From positions 1,796,001 to 1,860,000 of the forward strand of contig NC_079882.1 in assembly GCF_029227915.1 (NCBI RefSeq): a stretch of DNA of 64,000 nucleotides. Reading direction: 5' to 3'. Both the position numbers and the translations under genes were made by a program. How positions within the stretch are numbered: the first letter of the stretch is position 1; each line of letters begins with the position of its first letter. The notes below the pieces were generated by a model. The model did no database searches. It was not told the DNA's origin and saw nothing but the letters and a program-made list of their open reading frames with translations. This document shows positions 39,663 to 53,100 of the stretch, piece by piece. Source of the DNA: Hydractinia symbiolongicarpus. Taxonomy: Eukaryota; Cnidaria; Hydrozoa; Anthoathecata; Hydractiniidae.

Positions 39663-41383
39663 CCTAGTCATATCAGAAAAATATCGTTAAATACATGTTG
39701 GTACGAATAAGTGACCCAACCGTTGTAACTAAAACGGACTGACACCGTTAGAAACTTAATGAAAGGCAGTTTTAGAAAATGTCTCTATTTCTTCAGCGCG
39801 TGCTAACGGCTAGGATTGGTCCCACAGTAAAGAATGACTTATCTATCTAAATTTTTAAATGAAGCGCTACCAAAACGCCAAGTGTAATCGCTCAGTTCCG
39901 GCAATCATGTCAAATTAAGAAGAATGTTATTTCTTGGAGTCTAATTGTCTCACTTTCACATTTATAAGATCACAGTCCATAATCAGTTCATTTAAGTCCC
40001 ACAGTCAATCGTTTCACTGTTAAAAGCCATACAACCCAGTAATACCGCAAAAATATCACGAAGTACATGTTGGTACGAATATTTGACTCAACTGTTGTAA
40101 CTCAAACGGATTGATACTGTTAGAAAGTCAATGAAATGTTGTTTTGGAAACTGTCGCTGTTTTTTCAGCGCGCGATAACGGCTAGGATTGGTCCCACAGC
40201 AAAGAATGACTTATTTATCTAAATTCTTAAATGAAGCGCTACCACAGCGCCTACTGTAATCGCTGAATACCGGCAATCATGTCAAATTAAGGAGATAGTT
40301 ATTTCTTGGAGTGCAATTTTCTCATTTATCACATTTATCAGGTCACAGTCCAATGTTAGTTCAATTAAGTCCCACAGTCAATCGCTTCATTGTTAAAAGC
40401 GATGCAACCTAGTAATATCAGAAAAATATCGCTAAATCCATTTTGGTACGAATATGTCACCCAACCGTTGTAACTTAAACAGACTGACACCGTTAGAATG
40501 TTAATGAAAGGTAGTTTTAGAAAATGTCTCTATTTCTTCAGCGCGTGCTAACGGCTAGGATTGGTCCCACAGTAAAGAATGACTTGTCTATCTAAATTTC
40601 TAAATGAAGCGCTACCAAAACGCCCAGTGTAATCGCTCAGTTCCGGCAATCATGTCCAATTAAGAAGAATGTTATTTCTTGGATTCTAATTGTCTCACTT
40701 TCACATTTATAAGGTCACAGTCCATAATCAGTTCAATTAAGTCCTACAGTCAATCGTTTCACTGTTAAAAGCCATACAACCTAGTAATACCGCAAAAATA
40801 TCACGAAGTACATGTTGGTACGAATATGTGACTCAACCGTTGTAACTCAAACGGATTGATACTGTTAGAAAGTCAATGAAATGTAGTTCTCGAAACTGTC
40901 GCTATTTCTTGTGCGCACGATAACGGCTAGGATTGGTCCCACAGTAAAGAATGACTTATTTATCTAAATTCTTAAATGAAGCGCTACCACAGCACCCAGT
41001 GTAACCACTGAGTTCCGGCAATCATGTCGAATTAAGAAGAATGATATTTCTTGGACTCCAATTGTCTCATTTATCACATTTATAAGGTCACAGTCCAAAG
41101 TCCGTTCAATTAAGTCCCACAGTCAATCGTTTCATTGTTATAAGCGATGCAACCTAGTATTATCAGAAAAAAATCGCTAAATACATGTTGGTACGAATAT
41201 GTGACCCAACCGTTGTAACTCAAACGGAGTGACACCGTTAGAAAGTCAATGAAAGGTAGTTTTAGAAAATGTATCTATTTCTTCAGCGCGTGCTAACGGC
41301 TAGGATTGTTCCCACAGTAAAGAATGACTTATCTATCTAAATTTCTAAATGAAGCGCTACCAAAGCGCCCAGTGTAATCGATC
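39663..41383 (+). repeat. Five-monomer unit, copy 2
   Basis: This is the second copy of the 37800-39520 unit. Its right part (about 41340-41700) introduces CGATCAGTTCC, ATACAAACTAGTAAAATCGG and the shortened CAGCGCGCTAACGG. These variants then recur at 43983, 45096, 46584 and 49931. Confidence 0.75.
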
Positions 41384-44300
41384 AGTTCCGGCAATCATGT
41401 CAAATTAAGAAGAATGTTATTTCTTGGAGTCTAATTGTCTCACTTTCACATTTATAAGGTCACAGTCCATAATCAGTTCAATTAAGTCCCACAGTCAATC
41501 CTTTCACTGTTAAAAGCCATACAAACTAGTAAAATCGGAACAATATCACGAAATGCATGTTGGTACGAATATGTGACCCAACCGTTGCAACTCAAACAGA
41601 CTGACACAGTTAGAATGTCAATGAATGGTAGTTTTAGAAAATGTCTCTATTTCTTCAGCGCGCTAACGGCTAGGATTGGTCCCACAGTAAAGAATGACTT
41701 ATTGATCTAAATTTTTAAATAAAGCGCTACCAAAGCGCCCAGTGTAAGCGCTGAGTTCCGGCAATCATGTCAAATTAAGAAGAATGTTATTTCTTGGACT
41801 CCAATTGTCTCATTTATCACATTTATCAGGTCACAGTCCAAAGTTAGTTCAATTAAGTCCCACAGTCAATCGTTTCATAGTTATAAGCGATGCAACCTAG
41901 TCATATCAGAAAAATATCGTTAAATACATTTTGGTACGAATAGGTGACTCAACCGTTGTAACTCAAACGGACTGACACCGTTAGAAACTTAATGAAAGGT
42001 AGTTTTAGAAAATGTCTCTATTTCTTCAGCGCGTGCTAACGGCTAGGATTGGTCCCACAGTAAAGAATGACTTATCTATCTAAATTTTTAAATGAAGCGC
42101 TACCAAAGCGCCCAGTGTAATCGCTCATTTCCGGCAATCATGTCAAATTAAGAAGAATGTTATTTCTTGGAGTCTAATTGTCTCACTTTCACATTTATAA
42201 AATCACTGTTCATAATCAGTTCAATTAAGTCCCACAGTCAATCGTTTCACTGTTAAAAGCCATATAACCTTGTAATACCGCAAACATATCACGAAGTACA
42301 TGTTGGTACGAATATATGACTCAACCGTTGTAACTCAAACGGAATGATACTGTTAGAAAGTCAATGAAATGTAGTTCTTGAAGCTGTCGCTATTTTTTCA
42401 GCGCGCGATAACGGTTAGGATTGGTCCCACAGTAAAAAATGACTTATTAATCTAAATTCTTAATTGAAGCGCTACCACAGCGCCCAGTGTAATCGCTGAG
42501 TTCCGGCAATCATGTCAAATTAAGGAGAATGTTATTTCTTGGAGTCCAATTTTCTCATATATCACATTTATCAGGTCACAGTCCAAAGTTAGTTCAGTTA
42601 AGTCCCACAGTCAATCGTTTCATTGTTAAAAGCGATGCAACCTAGTAATATCAGAAAAATATCGCTAAATGCATGTTGGTACGAATATGTGACTCAACCG
42701 TTGTAACTCAAACGGACTGAGAACGTTAGAAAGTCAATGAAATGTAGTTCTTGAAGCTGTCGCTATTTCTTCAGCGCGCGATAACGGCTAGGATTGGTCC
42801 CAAAGTAAAGAATGACTTATTTATCTAAATTCTAAAATGAAGAGCTACCACAGCGCCCAATGTAATCGCTGAGTTCCGACAATCATGTCAAATTAATGAG
42901 AATGCTACTTCTTGCAGTCCAATTTTCTCATTTATCTCATTTATCAGGTCACAGTCCAAAGTTAGTTCAATTAAGTCCCACAGTCAATCGTTTCATAGTT
43001 AAAAGCGATGCAACCTAGTAGTATCAGAAAAAATCGCTAAATGCATGTTGGTACGAATATGTGACCCAACTGTTGTAACTCAAACGGACTGACACCCTTA
43101 GAAAGACAATGAAATGTAGTTTTAGAAACTGTCGCGATTTTTCAGCGCGCAATAACAGCTAGGAATGGTCCCACAGTAAAAAACGACTTATTAATCTAAA
43201 TTTTTAAACGAAGCGCTACCAAAGCGCCCAGTGTAATCGCTCAGTTCAGGCAATCATGTCAAATTAAAAAGAATGTTATTTCTTGGAGTCTAATTGTCTC
43301 ACTTTCACATTTATGAGGTCACAGCCCATAATCAGTTCAATTAAGTCCCACAGTCAATCGTTTCACTGTTAAAAGCCATACAACCCAGTAATACCGCAAA
43401 AATATCACTAAGTACATGTTGGTACGAATATTTGACTCAACTGTAGTAACTCAAACGGATTGATACTGTTAGAAAGTCAATGAAATGTTGTTTTTGAAAC
43501 TGTCGCTGTTTTTTCAGCGCGCGATAACGGCTAGGATTGGTCCCACAGCAAAGAATGACTTATTTATCTAAATTCTTAAATGAAGCGCTACCACAGCGCC
43601 CAGTGTAATCGCTGAATTCCGGCAATAATGTCAAATTAAGGAGAATGTTATTTCTTGGAGTGCAATTTTCTCATTTATCACATTCATCAGGTCACAGTCC
43701 AATGTTAGTTCAATTAAGTCCCACAGTCAATCGCTTCATTGTTAAAAGCGATGCAACCTAGTAATATCAGAAAAATATCGCTAAATGCATTTTGGTACGA
43801 ATATGTCACCCAACCGTTGTAACTTAAACAGACTGACACCGTTAGAATGTTAATGAAAGGTAGTTTTAGAAAATGTCTCTATTTCTTCAGCGCGTGCTAA
43901 CGGCTAGGATTGGTCCCACAGTAAAGAATGACTTGTCTATCTAAATTTCTAAATGAAGCGCTACCAAAGCGCCCAGTGTAATCGATCAGTTCCGGCAATC
44001 ATGTCAAATTAAGAAGAATGTTATTTCTTGGAGTCTAATTGTCTCACTTTCACATTTATAAGGTCACAGTCCATAATCAGTTCAATTAAGTCCCACAGTC
44101 AATCGTTTCACTGTTAAAAGCCATACAAACTAGTAAAATCGGAACAATATTACGAAATGCATGTTGGTACGAATATGTGACCCAACCGTTGCAACTCAAA
44201 CAGACTGACACAGTTAGAATGTCAATGAAAGGTAGTTTTAGAAAATGTCTCTATTTCTTCAGCGCGCTAACGGCTAGGATTGGTCCCACAGTAAAGAATG

Positions 44301-45423
44301 ACTTGTCTATCTAAATTTCTAAATGAAGCGCTACCAAAGCGCCCAGTGTAATCGCTCAGTTCCGGCAATCATGTCCAATTAAGAAGAATGTTATTTCTTG
44401 GAGTCTAATTGTCTCACTTTCACATTTATCAGGTCACAGTCCATAATCAGTTCAATTAAGTCCTACAGTCAATCGTTTCACTGTTAAAAGCCATACAACC
44501 TAGTAATACCGCAAAAATATCACGAAGTACATGTTGGTACGAATATGTGACTCAACCGTTGTAACTCAAACGGATTGATACTGTTAGAAAGTCAATGAAA
44601 TGTAGTTCTTGAAACTGTCGCTATTTCTTGTGCGCGCGATAACGGCCAGGATTGGTCCCACAGTAAAGAATGACTTATTTATCTAAATTCTTAAATGAAG
44701 CGCTACCACAGCACCCAGTGTAACCACTGAGTTCCGGTAATCATGTCGAATTAAGAAGAATGTTATTTCTTGGACTCCAATTGTCTCATTTATCACATTT
44801 ATAAGGTCACAGTCCAAAGTCCGTTCAATTAAGTCCCACAGTCAATCGTTTCATTGTTATAAGCGATGCAACCTAGTATTATAAGAAAAATCGCTAAATA
44901 CATGTTGGTACGAATATGTGACCCAACCGTTGTAACTCAAACGGAGTGACACCGTTAGAAAGTCAATGAAAGGTAGTTTTAGAAAATGTCTCTATTTCTT
45001 CAGCGCGTGCTAACGGCTAGGATTGTTCCCACAGTAAAGAATGACTTATCTATCTAAATTTCTAAATGAAGCGCTACCAAAGCGCCCAGTGTAATCGATC
45101 AGTTCCGGCAATCATGTCAAATTGAGAAGAATGTTATTTCTTGGAGTCTAATTGTCTCACTTTCACATTTATAAGGTCACAGTCCATAATCAGTTCAATT
45201 AAGTCCCACAGTCAATCGTTTCACTGTTAAAAGCCATACAAACTAGTAAAATCGGAACAATATTACGAAATGCATGTTGGTACGAATATGTGACCCAACC
45301 GTTGCAACTCAAACAGACTGACACAGTTAGAATGTCAATTAAAGGTAGTTTTAGAAAATGTCTCTATTTCTTCAGCGCGCTAACGGCTAGGATTGGTCCC
45401 ACAGTAAAGAATGACTTATTGAT
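41384..45423 (+). repeat. Class B/C monomers preceding the second large duplication
   Basis: A run of monomers starting near 41749, 42121, 42494 and 42867 is the apparent relative of the four-monomer set later seen at 45466, 46953, 48813 and 50300. Shared marks are GAAACTTAATGAAAGG, CTCATTTCCGG (42124, 45841, 47329), CTCATATATCAC and CTGAGAACGTTAG. CGATCAG monomers at 43983 and 45096 lie three monomers apart. Nothing but satellite is present. Confidence 0.75.
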
Positions 45424-48400
45424 CTAAATTTTTAAATAAAGCGCTACCAAAGCACCCAGTGTAAGCGCTGAGTTCCGGCAATCATGTCAAATTAAGAAGA
45501 ATGTTATTTCTTGGACTCCAATTGTCTCATTTATCACATTTATCAGGTCACAGTCCAAAGTTAGTTCAATTAAGTCCCACAGTCAATCGTTTCATAGTTA
45601 TAAGCGATGCAACCTAGTCATATCAGAAAAATATCGTTAAATACATTTTGGTACGAATAGGTGACTCAACCGTTGTAACTCAAACGGACTGACACCGTTA
45701 GAAACTTAATGAAAGGTAGTTTTAGAAAATGTCTCTATTTCTTCAGCGCGTGCTAACGGCTAGGATTGGTCCCACAGTAAAGAATGACTTATCTATCTAA
45801 ATTTTTAAATGAAGCGCTACCAAAGCGCCCAGTGTAATCGCTCATTTCCGGCAATCATGTCAAATTAAGAAGAATGTTATTTCTTGGAGTCTAATTGTCT
45901 CACTTTCACATTTATAAAATCACAGTCCATAATCAGTTCAATTAAGTCCCACAGTCAATCGTTTCACTGTTAAAAGCCATATAACCTTGTAATACCGCAA
46001 ACATATCACGAAGTACATGTTGGTACGAATATGTGACTCAACCGTTGTAACTCAAACGGAATGATACTGTTAGAAAGTCAATGAAATGTAGTTCTTGAAG
46101 CTGTCGCTATTTTTTCAGCGCGCGATAACAGTTAGGATTGGTCCCACAGTAAAAAATGACTTATTTATCTAAATTCTTAAATGAAGCGCTACCACAGCGC
46201 CCAGTGTAATCGCTGAGTTCCGGCAATCATGTCAAATTAAGGAGAATGTTATTTCTTGGAGTCCAATTTTCTCATATATCACATTTATCAGGTCACAGTC
46301 CAAAGTTAGTTCAGTTAAGTCCCACAGTCAATCGTTTCATTGTTAAAAGCGATGCAACCTAGTAATATCAGAAAAATATCGCTAAATGCATGTTGGTACG
46401 AATATGTGACTCAACCGTTGTAACTCAAACGGACTGAGAACGTTAGAAAGTCAATGAAATGTAGTTCTTGAAGCTGTCGCTATTTCTTCAGCGCGCGATA
46501 ACGGCTAGGATTGTTCCCACAGTAAAGAATGACTTATCTATCTAAATTTCTAAATGAAGCGCTACCAAAGCGCCCAGTGTAATCGATCAGTTCCGGCAAT
46601 CATGTCAAATTAAGAAGAATGTTATTTCTTGGAGTCTAATTGTCTCACTTTCACATTTATAAGGTCACAGTCCATAATCAGTTCAATTAAGTCCCACAGT
46701 CAATCGTTTCACTGTTAAAAGCCATACAAACTAGTAAAATCGGAACAATATTACGAAATGCATGTTGGTACGAATATGTGACCCAACCGTTGCAACTCAA
46801 ACAGACTGACACAGTTAGAATGTCAATGAAAGGTAGTTTTAGAAAATGTCTCTATTTCTTCAGCGCGCTAACGGCTAGAATTGGTCCCACAGTAAAGAAT
46901 GACTTATTGATCTAAATTTTTAAATAAAGCGCTACCAAAGCGCCCAGTGTAAGCGCTGAGTTCCGGCAATCATGTCAAATTAAGAAGAATGTTATTTCTT
47001 GGACTCCAATCGTCTCATTTATCACATTTATCAGGTCACAGTCCAAAGTTAGTTCAATTAAGTCCCACAGTCAATCGTTTCATAGTTATAAGCGATGCAA
47101 CCTAGTCATATCAGAAAAATATCGTTAAATACATTTTGGTACGAATAGGTGACTCAACCGTTGTAACTCAAACGGACTGACACCGTTAGAAACTTAATGA
47201 AAGGTAATTTTAGAAAATGTCTCTATTTCTTCAGCGCGTGCTAACGGCTAGGATTGGTCCCACAGTAAAGAATGACTTATCTATCTAAATTTTTAAATGA
47301 AGCGCTACCAAAGCGCCCAGTGTAATCGCTCATTTCCGGCAATCATGTCAAATTAAGAAGAATGTTATTTCTTGGAGTCTAATTGTCTCACTTTCACATT
47401 TATAAAATCACAGTCCATAATCAGTTCAATTAAGTCCCACAGTCAATCGTTTCACTGTTAAAAGCCATATAACCTTGTAATACCGCAAATATATCACGAA
47501 GTACATGTTGGTACGAATATGTGACTCAACCGTTGTAACTCAAACGGAATGATACTGTTAGAAAGTCAATGAAATGTAGTTCTTGAAGCTGTCGCTATTA
47601 TTTCAGCGCGCGATAACAGTTAGGATTGGTCCCACAGTAAAAAATGACTTATTTATCTAAATTCTTAAATGAAGCGCTACCACAGCGCCCAGTGTAATCG
47701 CTGAGTTCCGGCAATCATGTCAAATTAAGGAGATTGTTATTTCTTGGAGTCCAATTTTCTCATATATCACATTTATCAGGTCACAGTCCAAAGTTAGTTC
47801 AATTAAGTCCCACAGTCAATCGTTTCATTGTTAAAAGCGATGCAACCTAGTAATATCAGAAAAATATCGCTAAATGCATGTTGGTACGAATATGTGACTC
47901 AACCGTTGTAACTCAAAGGGACTGAGAACGTTAGAAAGTCAATGAAATGTAGTTCTTGAAGCTGTCGCTGTTTCTTCAGCGCGCGATAACGGCTAGGATT
48001 GGTCCCAAAGTAAAGAATGACTTATTTATCTAAATTCTAAAATGAAGAGCTACCACAGCGCCCAGTGTAATCGCTGAGTTCCGGCAATCATGTCAAATTA
48101 AGGAGAATGCTACTTCTTGCAGTCCAATTTTCTCATTTATCTCATTTATCAGGTCACAGTCCAAAGTTAGTTCAATTAAGTCCCACAGTCAATCGTTTCA
48201 TAGTTAAAAGCGATGCAACCTAGTAGTATCAGAAAAAATCGCTAAATGCATGTTGGTACGAATATGTGACGCAACCGTTGTAACTGAAGCGGATTGATAC
48301 CGTTAGAAAATCTATGAAATGTTGCTTTTGAAACTGTTGCTGTTTCTTCAGCGCCCAATAACGGCTAGGATTGGTCCCACAGTAAAGAATGACTTACTCA

Positions 48401-48775
48401 TCTAAATTCTTAAATGAAACGCTACCACAGCGCCCAGTGTAATCGCTGAGTTCCGGCAATCGTGTCAAATTAAGGAGAATGTTATTTCTTGGAGTCCAAT
48501 TTTCTCATTTATCACATTTATCAGGTCACAGTCCAATGTTAGTTCAATTAAGTCCCACAGTCAATCGCTTCATTGTTAAAAGCGATTCAACCTAGTAATA
48601 TCAGAACAATATCACGAAATGCATGTTGGTACCAATATGTGACTCAACCTTTGTAACTCAAACGGAGAGATACTGTTAGAAAGTCATTGAAATGTAGTTC
48701 TTGAAGCTATCGCTTTTTCTTTAGCGCGCAATAACGGCTAGGATTGGTCCCACAGTAAAGACTTATTTATCTAAA
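45424..48775 (+). repeat. Nine-monomer tandem duplication, copy 1 (offset 3,347 bp)
   Basis: This segment is repeated at 48781-52127 with an offset of 3,347 bp. Shared markers are AAATAAAGCGC (45434, 48781), GATAACAGTTAGG, the CGATCAG monomer (46584, 49931), GCTATTATTTCAG, GGAGATTGTTATT, CAAAGGGACTGAGAACG, GTCCCAAAGTAAAG, the GACGCAACC chimeric tract (48268, 51615) and CAGTAAAGACTT. The right end is clear: copy 1 continues as ATCTAAATTTTTAAATAAAGC and copy 2 as ATCTAAATTCTTAAATGAAGC. Inside it, a set of about four monomers is itself repeated 1,488 bp apart (CTCATTTCC at 45841 and 47329). Confidence 0.88.
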
Positions 48776-51700
48776 TTTTTAAATAAAGCGCTACCAAAGC
48801 ACCCAGTGTAAGCGCTGAGTTCCGGCAATCATGTCAAATTAAGAAGAATGTTATTTCTTGGACTCCAATTGTCTCATTTATCACATTTATCAGGTCACAG
48901 TCCAAAGTTAGTTCAATTAAGTCCCACAGTCAATCGTTTCATAGTTATAAGCGATGCAACCTAGTCATATCAGAAAAATATCGTTAAATACATTTTGGTA
49001 CGAATAGGTGACTCAACCGTTGTAACTCAAACGGACTGACACCGTTAGAAACTTAATGAAAGGTAGTTTTAGAAAATGTCTCTATTTCTTCAGCGCGTGC
49101 TAACGGCTAGGATTGGTCCCACAGTAAAGAATGACTTATCTATCTAAATTTTTAAATGAAGCGCTACCAAAGCGCCCAGTGTAATCGCTCATTTCCGGCA
49201 ATCATGTCAAATTAAGAAGAATGTTATTTCTTGGAGTCTAATTGTCTCACTTTCACATTTATAAAATCACAGTCCATAATCAGTTCAATTAAGTCCCACA
49301 GTCAATCGTTTCACTGTTAAAAGCCATATAACCTTGTAATACCGCAAACATATCACGAAGTACATGTTGGTACGAATATGTGACTCAACCGTTGTAACTC
49401 AAACGGAATGATACTGTTAGAAAGTCAATGAAATGTAGTTCTTGAAGCTGTCGCTATTTTTTCAGCGCGCGATAACAGTTAGGATTGGTCCCACAGTAAA
49501 AAATGACTTATTTATCTAAATTCTTAAATGAAGCGCTACCACAGCGCCCAGTGTAATCGCTGAGTTCCGGCAATCATGTCAAATTAAGGAGAATGTTATT
49601 TCTTGGAGTCCAATTTTCTCATATATCACATTTATCAGGTCACAGTCCAAAGTTAGTTCAGTTAAGTCCCACAGTCAATCGTTTCATTGTTAAAAGCGAT
49701 GCAACCTAGTAATATCAGAAAAATATCGCTAAATGCATGTTGGTACGAATATGTGACTCAACCGTTGTAACTCAAACGGACTGAGAACGTTAGAAAGTCA
49801 ATGAAATGTAGTTCTTGAAGCTGTCGCTATTTCTTCAGCGCGCGATAACGGCTAGGATTGTTCCCACAGTAAAGAATGACTTATCTATCTAAATTTCTAA
49901 ATGAAGCGCTACCAAAGCGCCCAGTGTAATCGATCAGTTCCGGCAATCATGTCAAATTAAGAAGAATGTTATTTCTTGGAGTCTAATTGTCTCACTTTCA
50001 CATTTATAAGGTCACAGTCCATAATCAGTTCAATTAAGTCCCACAGTCAATCGTTTCACTGTTAAAAGCCATACAAACTAGTAAAATCGGAACAATATTA
50101 CGAAATGCATGTTGGTACGAATATGTGACCCAACCGTTGCAACTCAAACAGACTGACACAGTTAGAATGTCAATGAAAGGTAGTTTTAGAAAATGTCTCT
50201 ATTTCTTCAGCGCGCTAACGGCTAGAATTGGTCCCACAGTAAAGAATGACTTATTGATCTAAATTTTTAAATAAAGCGCTACCAAAGCGCCCAGTGTAAG
50301 CGCTGAGTTCCGGCAATCATGTCAAATTAAGAAGAATGTTATTTCTTGGACTCCAATCGTCTCATTTATCACATTTATCAGGTCACAGTCCAAAGTTAGT
50401 TCAATTAAGTCCCACAGTCAATCGTTTCATAGTTATAAGCGATGCAACCTAGTCATATCAGAAAAATATCGTTAAATACATTTTGGTACGAATAGGTGAC
50501 TCAACCGTTGTAACTCAAACGGACTGACACCGTTAGAAACTTAATGAAAGGTAATTTTAGAAAATGTCTCTATTTCTTCAGCGCGTGCTAACGGCTAGGA
50601 TTGGTCCCACAGTAAAGAATGACTTATCTATCTAAATTTTTAAATGAAGCGCTACCAAAGCGCCCAGTGTAATCGCTCATTTCCGGCAATCATGTCAAAT
50701 TAAGAAGAATGTTATTTCTTGGAGTCTAATTGTCTCACTTTCACATTTATAAAATCACAGTCCATAATCAGTTCAATTAAGTCCCACAGTCAATCGTTTC
50801 ACTGTTAAAAGCCATATAACCTTGTAATACCGCAAATATATCACGAAGTACATGTTGGTACGAATATGTGACTCAACCGTTGTAACTCAAACGGAATGAT
50901 ACTGTTAGAAAGTCAATGAAATGTAGTTCTTGAAGCTGTCGCTATTATTTCAGCGCGCGATAACAGTTAGGATTGGTCCCACAGTAAAAAATGACTTATT
51001 TATCTAAATTCTTAAATGAAGCGCTACCACAGCGCCCAGTGTAATCGCTGAGTTCCGGCAATCATGTCAAATTAAGGAGATTGTTATTTCTTGGAGTCCA
51101 ATTTTCTCATATATCACATTTATCAGGTCACAGTCCAAAGTTAGTTCAATTAAGTCCCACAGTCAATCGTTTCATTGTTAAAAGCGATGCAACCTAGTAA
51201 TATCAGAAAAATATCGCTAAATGCATGTTGGTACGAATATGTGACTCAACCGTTGTAACTCAAAGGGACTGAGAACGTTAGAAAGTCAATGAAATGTAGT
51301 TCTTGAAGCTGTCGCTGTTTCTTCAGCGCGCGATAACGGCTAGGATTGGTCCCAAAGTAAAGAATGACTTATTTATCTAAATTCTAAAATGAAGAGCTAC
51401 CACAGCGCCCAGTGTAATCGCTGAGTTCCGGCAATCATGTCAAATTAAGGAGAATGCTACTTCTTGCAGTCCAATTTTCTCATTTATCTCATTTATCAGG
51501 TCACAGTCCAAAGTTAGTTCAATTAAGTCCCACAGTCAATCGTTTCATAGTTAAAAGCGATGCAACCTAGTAGTATCAGAAAAAATCGCTAAATGCATGT
51601 TGGTACGAATATGTGACGCAACCGTTGTAACTGAAGCGGATTGATACCGTTAGAAAATCTATGAAATGTTGCTTTTGAAACTGTTGCTGTTTCTTCAGCG

Positions 51701-52127
51701 CCCAATAACGGCTAGGATTGGTCCCACAGTAAAGAATGACTTACTCATCTAAATTCTTAAATGAAACGCTACCACAGCGCCCAGTGTAATCGCTGAGTTC
51801 CGGCAATCGTGTCAAATTAAGGAGAATGTTATTTCTTGGAGTCCAATTTTCTCATTTATCACATTTATCAGGTCACAGTCCAATGTTAGTTCAATTAAGT
51901 CCCACAGTCAATCGCTTCATTGTTAAAAGCGATTCAACCTAGTAATATCAGAACAATATCACGAAATGCATGTTGGTACCAATATGTGACTCAACCTTTG
52001 TAACTCAAACGGAGAGATACTGTTAGAAAGTCATTGAAATGTAGTTCTTGAAGCTATCGCTTTTTCTTTAGCGCGCAATAACGGCTAGGATTGGTCCCAC
52101 AGTAAAGACTTATTTATCTAAATTCTT
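48776..52127 (+). repeat. Nine-monomer tandem duplication, copy 2
   Basis: This is the second copy of 45424-48775. No difference was noticed at the marker sites compared. It runs directly into the first 1,488-bp unit, sharing the first ~510 bp of that unit with the end of copy 1 (48266-48775). The duplication therefore captured part of an element that was later amplified separately. Confidence 0.88.
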
Positions 52128-53100
52128 AAATGAAGCGCTACCACAGCGCCAAGTGTAATCGCTAAGTTCCGGAAATCATGTCAAATTAAGAAGAATGTTA
52201 CTTCTTGGAGTCCAATTGTCTCATTTATCACATTTATCAGGTCACAGTCCAAAGTTAGTTCAATTACGTCCCACAGTCAATCGTTTCATAGTTAAAAGCG
52301 ATGCAACCTAGTAATATCAGAAAAATATTGCTAAATGCATGTTGGTACGAATATGTGACCCAACCGTTGTAACTCAAACAGACTGACACCGTTCGAAAGT
52401 CAATGAAAGGTACTTTTAGAAAATGTCTCTATTTCTTCAGCGCGCGCTAACGGCTAGGATTGGTCCCACAGTAAAGAATGACTTATTTATCTAAATTTTT
52501 AAATGAAGCTCTACCAGAACGCTCAGTGTAATCGCTAAGTTCCGGAAATCATGTCAAATTAAGAAGAATGTTGCTTCTTGGAGTCCAATTGTCTCATTAA
52601 TCACATTTATCAGGTCACAGGCCAAAGTTAGTTCAATTACGTCCCACAGTCAATCGTTTCATTGTTAAAATCGATACAACCTAGTAATAACAGAAAAATG
52701 TCGCTAAATGCATGTTGGTACGAATATGTGACCCAACCGTTGTAACTCAAACAGACTGACACCGTTAGAAAGTCAATGAAAGGTAGTTTTAGAAAATGTC
52801 ACTATTTCTTCAGCGCGCGCTAACGGCTAGGATTGGTCCCACAGTAAAGAATGACTTATTTATCTAAATTTTTAAATGAAGCGCTACCAGAGCGCCCAGT
52901 GTAATCGCTCAGTTCCGGCAATCATGTCAAATTAAGAAGAATGTTATTTCTTGGAGTCCAATTGTCGCATTTATCACATTTATCAGGTCACAGTCCAAAG
53001 TTAGTTAAATTAAGTCCCACAGTCAATCGTTTCACTGTTAAAAGCCATACAAACTAGTAAAATCGGAAAAATATCACGAAATGCATGTTGGTACGAATAT
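51613..53100 (+). repeat. 1,488-bp four-monomer unit, copy 1
   Basis: The unit begins at GTGACGCAACC, a class-A-like tract. It continues with GAAAATCTATG, GTTGCTTTTGAAAC, CGCCCAATAACGG, CAGTAAAGACTT (4-bp deletion), a TTCGAAAGTC monomer, and a GAAGCTCTACCAGAACGC monomer. It ends with ATACAAACTAGTAAAATCGG. Copies 1 and 2 share ACTGTTGCTG and GAGTTCCGGCAATCGTG, separating them from copies 3 and 4. Confidence 0.88.
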
